Shown: positions 7,966 to 14,122, counted from the first letter of the stretch. The stretch is 14,122 bases of DNA from Opitutaceae bacterium (GCA_020847775.1 JADLBI010000150.1:1-14122), one strand, 5' to 3'. Translations and numbers: made by a program. The notes: a model not told the origin generated them from the sequence alone.

Positions 7966-9222
7966 TCAGCGCGCAAGCGGCTTGAGCAGGGAGAATTTGC
8001 CGCTCGCGGTCGGCGCGAGCACGCGGCGGCGAAACGCGTTGACGCGCACGCCCTCGCCCAGCATCGCGGCCAGCGCGGGCTCGACGCCGGGGGGCGCGGT
8101 GTGCTCGGACACGTAGTGAAAATCCCACCGGTTCGCGCTGGTCTGCACGAGGCTGTAGTGCCAACACGCGAAGTCCCGCGGCAACGCGGCGTCGATATCG
8201 TAAACCGACACCAGCGAGCCGTCGGGGCGGAAATACAAATCGCGCTCGCGCCCCAGCAGGCGGTAGCCCTGCGGCATTTTTTGCACGATGTCGCCGGTGT
8301 GGTAGCGCAGCAGCGGCATGGCCTCGCGGTCGCGCGTGGTCACATAAATCTGGAAAACCTCGGGCAGCTCCGCGCGCCACGGCACGAGCTCGATGAACGC
8401 GTTGCCCTCGATGACCTGATTGTTGTCCTTGAACGCCTCGCCCACGAACAAGTAGCCCGCCTCGGTCGAGCCGTAGAGATCGACTTGCCGCGCGGGGAAC
8501 ACCTCGGCGATGCGGTCCGCGTGCTGGCGGCTGGCCTTGCCGTAGGTGAGGATGACCGCCTTCACGCCCGGCACCTTGACGCCGCGCCGCGCCACCGCGC
8601 GCGCGAGCAGCGACAGATAAACCGGCTCGCCCTCGATCACCTCGGGATTGGTGGCCTGCAACTCGAGCACGATGCGATCCCACTCGCTCTCGGGAAACGA
8701 AAACGGATCGCTCGACAAATTCAGATACACCGTGCCGTTGAAGTAGCGGTGCGGAAACGGATGGTCCTCGTAGGGGCACAAGTTGCTCGAGCACCCGATC
8801 GGCGCGAGCACGCACTTGCGGTAGGGTCGGCCGGTGAACTCGCGCAAGATCGGCGAGGCCGCGTAGGCGCGCGCCGTCTGGGCGTCCCACCAGCCGTCTT
8901 CCATGATCACCGTCATCGGCGACTGCGTGGTGCCGCCGGTGGATTCGTATTCAAACTGCTTGTTTTGCAGGCCGCGCTCGATCGCGGCGTAGTCGGCGAA
9001 GAACGCCTGGTGCCCACGCTCCACGATCTCCTGCTTCGAGAGCGCCGGCATCTCGCGGTAGCACGACCATTGCAACGGCTCATTGTGCAGCGGAAACCGC
9101 CGCGCGTAGAGCGGGCTGCGCTCGTAGATGCGCCGGATCTCCGTCTCCAGCTCCGTCGGCACGCGCCGCGGATCGGCGGCGTTGCGCATCAGACTGGCGT
9201 TGGCAAAGGCGGGGGCGGACAT
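7966..9222 (-). CDS. PaaK/CapK-like adenylate-forming enzyme (phenylacetate-CoA ligase family)
   Basis: A 418-residue cytosolic enzyme that should activate a carboxylic acid with ATP as an acyl-adenylate, possibly passing it to CoA or another acceptor. Motifs in order are the P-loop-like STGGTTQSP (94-102), YGSTEAG (250-256), YHTGD (307-311), GRERD (324-328) and a C-terminal TASGKF (405-410). That last motif is where the lysine of the mobile C-terminal domain normally sits. This set fits the phenylacetate-CoA ligase / coenzyme F390 synthetase (CapK) branch, and the length is near that family's usual 420-450. A C-P-rich stretch, APIGCSSNLCPYEDHPFPHR (140-159), may bind metal as in some members. 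The frame stays open to 9414, but that part overlaps the Nudix gene, so I place the start at the ATG at 9220-9222. It follows the Nudix gene by 38 bp. The substrate is unknown. Confidence 0.82.
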   Translation of the reverse strand: MSAPAFANASLMRNAADPRRVPTELETEIRRIYERSPLYARRFPLHNEPLQWSCYREMPALSKQEIVERGHQAFFADYAAIERGLQNKQFEYESTGGTTQSPMTVIMEDGWWDAQTARAYAASPILREFTGRPYRKCVLAPIGCSSNLCPYEDHPFPHRYFNGTVYLNLSSDPFSFPESEWDRIVLELQATNPEVIEGEPVYLSLLARAVARRGVKVPGVKAVILTYGKASRQHADRIAEVFPARQVDLYGSTEAGYLFVGEAFKDNNQVIEGNAFIELVPWRAELPEVFQIYVTTRDREAMPLLRYHTGDIVQKMPQGYRLLGRERDLYFRPDGSLVSVYDIDAALPRDFACWHYSLVQTSANRWDFHYVSEHTAPPGVEPALAAMLGEGVRVNAFRRRVLAPTASGKFSLLKPLAR

Positions 9223-9260
9223 GGCGGACGTTGGGCAGGAAACGGGGGTCGCGCGCGATG

Positions 9261-9839
9261 TCAAACGCCCCGAGCCTGCATTTTTCGCCACCGGGGCTCG
9301 AATAAAAATAGCGCGCTGAGGACCAGGCTGTGCGCGATCTCGCCCCGCCGCGCCGCCGCCAAAACTTCTTCCACCGGCCGCGTCGTGACTTCGATCTCCT
9401 CGTCTGCGTCCCACTCCATCGCACTGGTGCGGCGAGCGCCGGTGATGAGCACGACGTGGCTGAGGTTGCTCTGAATCGCGGGGTTGGGCTGCACCGAGCC
9501 GAGCAAGATCGCCGCGTCGCCGGCGAAGCCCGTTTCCTCCCGCAATTCACGCGCGCCGGTCTCCTGCGGGGTCTCGTGCGCGTTCATCAGACCGCCCGGA
9601 ATCTCGAGGGCGAAGTCGTCCACGCCGAAGCGAAACTGCCGCACGAGCACGAGTTGCTGGTCGGTGGTCAACGCCACGACGTTGACCCAACCCGGCGGTC
9701 GCATCACGACGAAGTCGCGCTCTGTGCCGCGCTGCGGATGCCGATAACGCACGCTGTGTAGATCGAACACGCGCGTCCGCGCCAACACCGTGTGCCCGAG
9801 TTTCTCCCAGCGCGCGGGACCGTCGTTGCTTTGTTGCAT
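9261..9839 (-). CDS. Nudix hydrolase, ADP-ribose pyrophosphatase-like
   Basis: A 192-residue hydrolase that should cleave a nucleoside diphosphate linked to another moiety. The complete Nudix box GX5EX7REUXEEXGU lies at residues 83-105: G83, E89, then RELREETGF (97-105). The segment before it, VRQFRFGVDDFALEIPGGL, is the form seen in ADP-ribose and sugar-nucleotide pyrophosphatases (NudF/YffH-like), where the EIPGG strand precedes the box. The N-terminal WEKLGHTVLARTRVFDLHSVRYRHP also matches that subfamily. A downstream PNPAIQSNLSHVVL segment lies where these enzymes bind substrate. The gene starts just after the terminator of the LysM gene, so it has its own promoter. The ligase gene follows 38 bp downstream and is probably co-transcribed. 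The exact substrate is not fixed by sequence. Confidence 0.9.
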   Translation of the reverse strand: MQQSNDGPARWEKLGHTVLARTRVFDLHSVRYRHPQRGTERDFVVMRPPGWVNVVALTTDQQLVLVRQFRFGVDDFALEIPGGLMNAHETPQETGARELREETGFAGDAAILLGSVQPNPAIQSNLSHVVLITGARRTSAMEWDADEEIEVTTRPVEEVLAAARRGEIAHSLVLSALFLFEPRWRKMQARGV

Positions 9840-9844
9840 GGGGC

Positions 9845-9884
9845 AAAAAAAAATGCCTCCTGACCGGAAGGTCGAGGAGGCATT
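9845..9884 (-). terminator. Intrinsic terminator of the LysM protein gene
   Basis: AATGCCTCCTGACC (9852-9865) pairs with 9870-9884 around a GGAA loop: a 14-bp stem with one bulged base. On the minus strand the stem is followed by nine T (9845-9853, partly within the stem base). It lies 20 bp beyond the LysM stop, oriented for that gene, and separates it from the Nudix gene. Confidence 0.93.
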
Positions 9885-9904
9885 AAAATAGGGGACCGGG
9901 AAAA

Positions 9905-10420
9905 TTATTTCTTCGGCAGCTTGACCTTCTGGCCGACGGCGAGCCGGTTCCAGTTCACGTCGGGATTGACCGAGAGCAGATCGGGGAGGGAGACGCCCTG
10001 ATTGCGGGCGATCTTCGCGCCGGTGTCACCGGACTTCACGATGTATTCACCCGGGCCAGCGACGGCGGCCGCGCCACCCGCTTTGCCCGATTTGACCGGG
10101 GCGGCCTTGGCGGCTTCCTCCAGCTTGGTGATCGAGCCGCGCAGGTTGCCGAGCTCGGCACCGACCTGATTAAACGCGTCCTGCGTCGAGCGCGTGAGGG
10201 CGCTGAGGTCGCGCGTGGCTTTGTCGCTCGCGGCGGAAGCGGTGCCGACTTGCGACTCCAGAGCGTCGAAGCGCGCCATCTTCTCCTCATGCGCGGCCAG
10301 CGTGCGATTGACGCTGGAAAGTTTGATGGCGGAGTAACCGCCGAGCAGCAGCGCGATCACGCCGACGATAATTCCGCCGACGGGCAACATGCTGTTATTT
10401 TCACGTGAAATAGTATCCAT
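9905..10420 (-). CDS. Membrane-anchored LysM domain protein
   Basis: A 171-residue protein with three parts. An N-terminal membrane anchor spans about 12-32 (LPVGGIIVGVIALLLGGYSA). An extended, probably coiled-coil segment follows (about 36-105, rich in A, E, L, S, Q with heptad-like spacing: LAAHEEKMARFDALESQV). A Lys/Gly/Ala linker leads to one C-terminal LysM domain (about 124-169: GEYIVKSGDTGAKIARNQ, then LLSVNPDVNWNRLAVGQKVKLP). LysM binds N-acetylglucosamine in peptidoglycan, so the protein probably ties the inner membrane to the cell wall or measures envelope spacing. That role is inference. The gene has its own strong terminator. Its codons 4-7 contain the palindrome TTTCACGTGAAA (see the parS-like site). 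No catalytic domain is present. Confidence 0.87.
   Translation of the reverse strand: MDTISRENNSMLPVGGIIVGVIALLLGGYSAIKLSSVNRTLAAHEEKMARFDALESQVGTASAASDKATRDLSALTRSTQDAFNQVGAELGNLRGSITKLEEAAKAAPVKSGKAGGAAAVAGPGEYIVKSGDTGAKIARNQGVSLPDLLSVNPDVNWNRLAVGQKVKLPKK
10397..10412. promoter_or_regulatory. parS-like palindrome (candidate ParB binding site)
   Basis: TTTCACGTGAAA at 10399-10410 is a perfect 12-bp palindrome identical to the core of the bacterial centromere parS (consensus TGTTTCACGTGAAACA). The flanks AT and TA differ from the consensus at three of four outer positions, giving 13 of 16 matches. It lies inside the first codons of the LysM gene; parS sites are often intragenic. The flank mismatches leave it a candidate only. 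Confidence 0.4.
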
Positions 10421-10514
10421 GGGTGTTGAAGGGTGCGAAGGAGGACTAACCCACCGGGCCCTTGAAGCAAGAATAGATTATTAACCGCCCGGGAGTTGCC
10501 GAATCTCAGGCGGG

Positions 10515-10770
10515 GCCGGCCGCCGGTAGCGCAGGCTTCCAGCCTGCTTCGGTGCAACAGGAAGTGATGTCAGCTTGCGAGGTGGGCCGTGCGCTCCGAC
10601 GCGCGGCGCTGCCGTGAACCGCGCCAGCCCGACTGCCGCGCGCGGAGCGCACGGCCCACCTCGATTATGTAATCGTCGCCAGACGAGCATGACTTCACTT
10701 CCAGCTACACCCAACCTGCTTCGGTCCGGACTGCAGGCTGGGAAGTCTGCGCTACTCCTGCCGAGCCGGC
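10515..10770. repeat. Nested inverted-repeat element (REPIN- or MITE-like), about 256 bp
   Basis: Three pairs of arms nest around one centre. The outer pair is 10526-10547 with 10733-10755 (imperfect, GTAGCGCAGGCTTCCAGCCT type). The middle pair is 10560-10575 with 10686-10702 (imperfect). The inner pair is 10578-10598 with 10643-10663 (perfect 21 bp, extended by GCGCGGC/GCCGCGC after a 2-nt offset). GCCGGC closes both ends (10515-10520, 10765-10770). The outer left arm is itself a small hairpin, GCAGGCT-TCC-AGCCTGC. An 11-bp direct repeat CCTGCTTCGGT occurs at 10543-10553 and 10715-10725. No coding sequence fits: reading frames across it are low-complexity shadows. The structure suits a non-autonomous element or a doublet of REP-like sequences. 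Confidence 0.75.
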
Positions 10771-10848
10771 GCACCCACGTAATTCTCAAACCCGCCCGTG
10801 CCGGACGGGACATGGCGAACTTGGTCGCCGAACGATTTGAGCCAAGGG

Positions 10849-10877
10849 TTGACATGCGGGGAATAGCCCCCTCCCTT
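10849..10877 (+). promoter_or_regulatory. Possible promoter of tRNA-Pro
   Basis: A consensus -35 box TTGACA (10849-10854) lies 33 bp before the tRNA. The matching -10 position 17 nt on (TCCCTT, 10872-10877) is poor. Position and the exact -35 favour it; the -10 does not. Confidence 0.3.
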
Positions 10878-10886
10878 CTCGCCCTT

Positions 10887-10963
10887 CGGGGCGTAGCTTA
10901 GCCTGGTAGAGCGCCTGGTTTGGGACCAGGAGGCCGGGGGTTCAAATCCCTCCGCCCCGACCA
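10887..10963 (+). tRNA. tRNA-Pro (anticodon TGG)
   Basis: A complete 77-nt cloverleaf. The acceptor CGGGGCG (10887-10893) pairs with CGCCCCG (10953-10959), discriminator A, and CCA is encoded (10961-10963). The anticodon stem CCTGG/CCAGG encloses the loop TTTGGGA with anticodon TGG at 10921-10923 and the G37 usual for proline tRNAs. The T arm GGGGG-TTCAAAT-CCCTC is intact with one G-T pair, and the D arm region TAGCTTAGCCTGGTAGAGC is regular. It decodes CCN codons, mainly CCA and CCG. A GIY-YIG nuclease fragment begins 11 bp downstream. Confidence 0.97.
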
Positions 10964-10974
10964 GTTTGCAGTCC

Positions 10975-11118
10975 ATGTCGGCATCGCCCCCTGTCATCCA
11001 CGTTCATGTGCTGCGCTCCGTCAGCACCGGTCAACGCTATGTCGGCATTGCCAATAGCCTCGACTGCCGCCTGGGCCAGCATCGGACGGGAGCCGGCAAA
11101 GGCAGCGCAGATCGCTAG
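10975..11118 (+). pseudogene. Truncated GIY-YIG nuclease domain, 47 codons
   Basis: The frame opens at the ATG at 10975, 11 bp after tRNA-Pro, and stops at TAG 11116-11118. Its 47 residues include VIHVHVLRSVSTGQRYVG followed by a SLDCRLGQHRTGAGKGS segment. This fits the first half of a standalone UvrC/GIY-YIG domain: the first strand, the YVG of the second half-motif, the catalytic-type arginine in the DCRLGQH helix, and the H...GKGS turn. Standalone proteins of this kind are usually about 80-100 residues. The second half (the helix with the conserved Glu and the LKS/GR end) is missing, and the sequence past the stop does not resemble it in any frame. It therefore looks like a remnant cut off by deletion or replacement, and is probably inactive as a nuclease. 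A functional short peptide cannot be excluded. Confidence 0.6.
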
Positions 11119-11231
11119 AGCCAACAACCTCTCGACACAAATAGGCTTCGAAGATTATTGCTAAAACTCGCAGAAAAATATCGGCTCTGCGGGAAGACTG
11201 CTCCATAGAACAATGAGCCGAAGTTGATCGG

Positions 11232-11260
11232 CTGACAAAAACACCCCTCAAGCCTATTGT
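11232..11260 (+). promoter_or_regulatory. Candidate promoter giving a near-leaderless PEP-CTERM transcript
   Basis: CTGACA (11232-11237) and TATTGT (11255-11260) are spaced by exactly 17 nt, each close to the sigma-70 consensus. The -10 box ends 3 nt before the ATG at 11264, so the transcript would start at or just inside the start codon. No Shine-Dalgarno sequence is visible, which fits a leaderless mRNA. A small hairpin AGCCGA/TCGGCT lies just upstream. Confidence 0.35.
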
Positions 11261-11263
11261 GTC

Positions 11264-13318
11264 ATGAAACGTCCACTACTCATCCTCGCGTTTGTCTTTT
11301 GGGCTACGAATTTTGCTGAAGCCGTAACCTACTATTATCAAAGCGGCACGCTGACCACGCTTGGCAGTTGGAACACCGCCCGAAATGGCACAGGCACAGC
11401 TCCAAGCGCATTCAATGGGAGCGATTCATATGTTATTCAGGACGCACAGAGTCCTATAGTTGAAAGTAGTTGGACAACCTTATCCGCTGGTCCAAGAAAC
11501 ATCACGATCGAAAGCGGCGGCAGCTTGAGTTCCGGGTCATTCAATTCGTCAATTAATCTTACCCTGCAAGGCACGTCTAACTACACCGTGGCGAATTCAT
11601 CTTATAGTCAATTATCCATCATTTCTGCGAGTGCTTCTAGCACTGTCACAATATCTGGTGCCGCTACTACTGTATCTAGTCATCCATATTCCAATTTAGT
11701 TTGGGCATCCTCTTCAGGCAGCTCCTCTACCCTTGGCACATTTACGACAACGGGAGATTTAACGATTCAGGGAAACTCGGCCTCCCGTCTATTGGCAGGA
11801 TCCGGCAGTAATTCAAATACTTGGACCTTGGGAGGCGACTTAAATGTATCGTCATCAAAAACCCTTGATCTTGGCGCGGGCTCAACTGGAACTGGAATAA
11901 TCAACCTTAGCGGAGGATTCAGCAATTCAGGCACTCTGCAAAAAGGATCGGCCAATGGAAATATTGAATTCAACTTTAGTGGAACTGGATCTTCAGATGT
12001 GACATGGGGCACAGTGACGAATACAAATTTCGCCAATGTCACTTTCACGGTCGGCTCAAGTAAAACCATCAATTTTCAGGATTCAGCCAACCTTGGTGCG
12101 GCTGCTTTCAACGTGGGGGGTATTTTGAATCTTGGCGCCCAAGTGCTCTCGGGCACCAGTGGCACATTCACTCTCGACAGTGGCGCGACGCTCATCACCT
12201 CCAATACAACTGGTCTAGACGGAGCTATTGCCGTCACCGGAGCGAAGTCTTTCAGCACCAGCGCCAACTATGAATTCCAAGGTGCCGGCACCGGCAGCCT
12301 GCTGCCCTCCACCGTCAACAACCTGACTATCAACCGCAGTTCGGGTGATGTGTCCTTGGATGGCAGTGGTTCGACGCAAACCGTCAGCGGGGCCTTGAAT
12401 GTTTACAGCGGCAATCTGGCGGCTGGGGCCTCGCGCAACACGGTAAACGCTGGTTCGCTCAACATGCGCAACGCGCAGATCAACAGTGGCGTCACCGTCA
12501 ACCTCAATGGAGACGTCGCCTTCGATTCCGCCAATAATGGCACCGCAATCATTGCCGGAAATATGGGCCTCGGTGGTTCTGCCCGCACCTTTGCCATAGC
12601 CGACGGCTCCGCCTCCACGGACATGAGTATTTCCGGCCAGATTGGCGGCAGCGGTGGCAGTTTGGCCAAGACCGGATCCGGCACTTTGTCGTTGTCCGGT
12701 AACAACACTTACTCCGGCGGCACCACCGTCTCCAACGGCACGTTGATTGCCAGCCATGCCAATGCGCTTGGAAGCGGCAATGTCTCCATCTCGGGCGGCA
12801 CGCTTCACTTTAACAGCGTTTCCGTCGCCAACGACATCGCGCTCAACTCCGGCACACTCACCGCCTCGGCGGGTGGCTTCGGCACGAGCGGTGCGCTAAG
12901 CGGCTCTGGCACCATCGGCAGCTCCCTCACGGTCTCAACCTACAACTGGCTGCTCACCGACAACTCGACCGCTTCCCAGCTCACCCTCGCCGCCAGCAGC
13001 ACGCTCACGCTTTCGACGCTGAACCTCTCCTTCGCGAACAACTGGAATCCTTCGCAAGGCCAGTCTTTCTGGAACAGCAACCAGAGCTGGACGGTCGTTG
13101 CAGGCGGCACGGGCAGCTCTATCACGCTCGCTTCGCTGGGCTCCGGCAGCACCTGGGGCACCGGTAGCTTCGCCTTATCAAACAGCGGCACCAATCTCAC
13201 CCTAAACTGGACGGCGACCGCCGTCCCCGAACCCTCCACCTACGCCGCGATATTGGGTGCGGTGGCACTGGTTGGCGTAGCCGCCGTGCGTCGCCGCAAG
13301 CGCGTTGCTGCCGCCTGA
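11264..13318 (+). CDS. PEP-CTERM surface protein with autotransporter-type beta-strand repeat
   Basis: A 684-residue exported, probably surface or matrix protein. It has a Sec signal peptide (MKRPLLILAFVFWATNFAEA, cleavage likely after residue 20). A long Ser/Gly/Thr/Asn-rich body of short beta strands follows, as in beta-helix passengers. A clear autotransporter-associated repeat lies near residues 463-515 (LAKTGSGTLSLSGNNTYSGG, then TTVSNGTLIASHANALGSG). The PEP-CTERM signal is VPEPSTY (654-660), a hydrophobic helix ILGAVALVGVAAV and the basic end RRRKR. PEP-CTERM proteins are cut and processed by an exosortase; none is encoded here. Despite the repeat it has no outer-membrane beta-barrel, so it is not a true autotransporter. 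The first roughly 270 codons use many A/T-ending codons (TCT, AGT, AAT, ACT), whereas the rest is G/C-ending. A terminator follows 22 bp past the stop. The function, perhaps matrix or adhesion, is inferred. Confidence 0.93.
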   Translation: MKRPLLILAFVFWATNFAEAVTYYYQSGTLTTLGSWNTARNGTGTAPSAFNGSDSYVIQDAQSPIVESSWTTLSAGPRNITIESGGSLSSGSFNSSINLTLQGTSNYTVANSSYSQLSIISASASSTVTISGAATTVSSHPYSNLVWASSSGSSSTLGTFTTTGDLTIQGNSASRLLAGSGSNSNTWTLGGDLNVSSSKTLDLGAGSTGTGIINLSGGFSNSGTLQKGSANGNIEFNFSGTGSSDVTWGTVTNTNFANVTFTVGSSKTINFQDSANLGAAAFNVGGILNLGAQVLSGTSGTFTLDSGATLITSNTTGLDGAIAVTGAKSFSTSANYEFQGAGTGSLLPSTVNNLTINRSSGDVSLDGSGSTQTVSGALNVYSGNLAAGASRNTVNAGSLNMRNAQINSGVTVNLNGDVAFDSANNGTAIIAGNMGLGGSARTFAIADGSASTDMSISGQIGGSGGSLAKTGSGTLSLSGNNTYSGGTTVSNGTLIASHANALGSGNVSISGGTLHFNSVSVANDIALNSGTLTASAGGFGTSGALSGSGTIGSSLTVSTYNWLLTDNSTASQLTLAASSTLTLSTLNLSFANNWNPSQGQSFWNSNQSWTVVAGGTGSSITLASLGSGSTWGTGSFALSNSGTNLTLNWTATAVPEPSTYAAILGAVALVGVAAVRRRKRVAAA

Positions 13319-13340
13319 TTTAGGCCTGCCTCTCTTCACG

Positions 13341-13370
13341 AAAAAAGCCCGCTGTATAGCGGGCTTTTTT
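13341..13370. terminator. Bidirectional intrinsic terminator
   Basis: AAAAAAGCCCGCT (13341-13353) pairs exactly with AGCGGGCTTTTTT (13358-13370) around a GTAT loop. T-runs result on both strands (seven T on the plus strand). It sits between the convergent PEP-CTERM gene (stop 13318) and the TPR protein gene (stop 13398) and should serve both. Confidence 0.95.
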
Positions 13371-13397
13371 TGAGTGATCACTGCCAACCAAAAGGCG

Positions 13398-14122
13398 TCA
13401 CTTGCCGAGGTTGAGCTTGATGGTCGGCTCCTCGGTCTGCGTGGTGGCGGGCGCGGCCGGTTGGGCCGGTGCCGCAGTGGATGCGGTCGGCTTCGCCAAT
13501 TGCATCAGCATGATGCGCTGGGTCCAGGGGCTGGCAGGGTCGATCTGCGCGATTTGTTGCGCGAGGGCCTTGAGCTTGGCGTCGTCGCCCGCGGCATGGG
13601 CCAGACTGGCGAGGTGATACGCAGCCTCGGTGCGCAGCGCCACAGGAGCACTGGATGTGTCGGCCAGCGTCTGGAGCGCGGCTTTGCCCGCGTCGGTCTG
13701 CCCGGCTTGCAACTGCGCCATCGCGCTGCCCAAGGCGGCGCGCGACGCCAACGGACCGGTGGTCAAAATCTTGGCGGCGGATTGATATGCCGCGAGGGCA
13801 TCGGCCGGCTTGTTCTCGGCATAAGCGGTGTCGCCGATTTGTAACCAAGCCACCCCGGCGAGCTCATGCCCGGCGTTGGCCTGAGCGAAAGCGCGTTTTT
13901 GCCCAGTGGTGGTGGCGGCGGCATAGGCACGGGCGGCGGTCGCTTCTTTTTGCGCGGCGACGTAATCCCATGCTCCCCGGCCCAGAATCACGACCAGCAC
14001 CACCACGGCGAGGATCAACAGGTTGCGGCGATTGCGGCCCCAAAATTGGTTCAGCTTCTCCTCCAAGCCGGGAGTAACATTGATCTCGGTTTGGGAAGCG
14101 GCGGGATTTTCGGACTTGGCGG
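13398..14122 (-). CDS. YfgM-like membrane-anchored TPR protein, 5' end beyond the window
   Basis: About 240 residues are visible, open to the right edge without an in-frame ATG, so the start lies outside. A TTG at 14064-14066 is in frame, but the reading continues upstream as AKSENPAASQTEINVTPG with good codon use, so I do not take it as the start. A cytosolic lead (EEKLNQFWGRNRRN) is followed by one helix (LLILAVVVLVVILGRGAW). Helical, Ala-rich repeats come next (HELAGVAWLQIGDTAYAENK, PADALAAYQSAAKI, RAALGSAMAQLQAGQTDAGK, RTEAAYHLASLAHAAGD), then a Pro/Ala/Thr tail. This is the layout of YfgM/TPR_21-type proteins, inner-membrane with periplasmic TPRs, which in E. coli associate with SecYEG and chaperones. 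The role here is an inference from layout. It is convergent with the PEP-CTERM gene. Confidence 0.82.
   Translation of the reverse strand, partial: AKSENPAASQTEINVTPGLEEKLNQFWGRNRRNLLILAVVVLVVILGRGAWDYVAAQKEATAARAYAAATTTGQKRAFAQANAGHELAGVAWLQIGDTAYAENKPADALAAYQSAAKILTTGPLASRAALGSAMAQLQAGQTDAGKAALQTLADTSSAPVALRTEAAYHLASLAHAAGDDAKLKALAQQIAQIDPASPWTQRIMLMQLAKPTASTAAPAQPAAPATTQTEEPTIKLNLGK

Noticed and set aside
9223..9414. 64-codon N-terminal extension of the ligase
   Set aside because: Arg/Gly/Ala-rich, overlaps the Nudix gene in another frame, and family homology begins after the ATG at 9222.
8101..9474. 457-codon plus-strand frame opposite the ligase and Nudix genes
   Set aside because: The minus-strand products carry complete family motifs; this one carries none.
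10481..10901. Open frames on both strands across the gene-free stretch
   Set aside because: They arise from the inverted repeat itself, so each strand mirrors the other; no protein family features.
10752..11251. Minus-strand frames opposite the tRNA and GIY-YIG remnant (10752-10997, 10942-11127, 11021-11251)
   Set aside because: The first runs antisense through the tRNA; the others are antisense to a recognisable GIY-YIG half-domain.
14064..14066. TTG as start of the TPR protein
   Set aside because: The same frame continues upstream to the window edge with plausible coding sequence, so the start lies outside.
10887..14122. Integrative element bounded by a duplicated tRNA-Pro 3' end
   Set aside because: No integrase and no second copy of the tRNA 3' end is visible in the window; only the remnant and AT-rich tract remain as hints.

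Overview
The window comes from a GC-rich bacterial chromosome. It looks like Verrucomicrobiota, most plausibly the Opitutaceae (Opitutus/Lacunisphaera type). This is an inference from four things: a PEP-CTERM protein with autotransporter-type beta-strand repeats, a non-classical (type B) succinate dehydrogenase operon, starts mostly without clear Shine-Dalgarno sequences, and the style of the short intergenic palindromes. No 16S or ribosomal protein gene is present to confirm it.

Left part (1-4220): the 5' part of a sodium:solute symporter gene (minus strand, running off the left edge) diverges from an MHS-type MFS transporter gene (plus). The MFS gene converges on gpsA, glycerol-3-phosphate dehydrogenase (minus). 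Divergent from gpsA are a small one-helix membrane protein gene and a gene for a lipoprotein with an LEA14/WHy-like domain. Three hairpin-forming palindromes with a GTTTGTAA/GTTCGTA-like core lie between these genes; two are at convergent gene ends.

Middle (4224-9839, all minus): sdhC-sdhA-sdhB encode a complete three-subunit succinate:quinone oxidoreductase with a five-helix cytochrome b and no sdhD. Upstream of it is a Nudix hydrolase gene followed 38 bp later by a gene for a PaaK/CapK-like adenylate-forming enzyme, probably an operon.

Right part (9840-14122): a strong intrinsic terminator ends a small membrane-anchored LysM protein gene. The start of that gene carries a 12-bp palindrome identical to the core of parS, the ParB binding site. 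Next come a gene-free stretch holding a roughly 256-bp nested inverted-repeat element, a tRNA-Pro(TGG) gene with encoded CCA, a truncated GIY-YIG nuclease reading frame starting 11 bp after the tRNA, and a 684-residue PEP-CTERM surface protein gene. The 5' part of that gene is clearly AT-richer than its 3' part and the rest of the window. A bidirectional terminator separates it from a convergent YfgM-like TPR membrane protein gene that runs off the right edge.

The genes of the left and middle parts are ordinary metabolism, uptake and respiration. The accessory signals cluster between 10.4 and 12.1 kb: the parS-like site, the inverted-repeat element, the tRNA with a nuclease remnant beside it, and the compositional switch. 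I found no complete new multi-gene defence or mobile system, no CRISPR array and no transposase gene.
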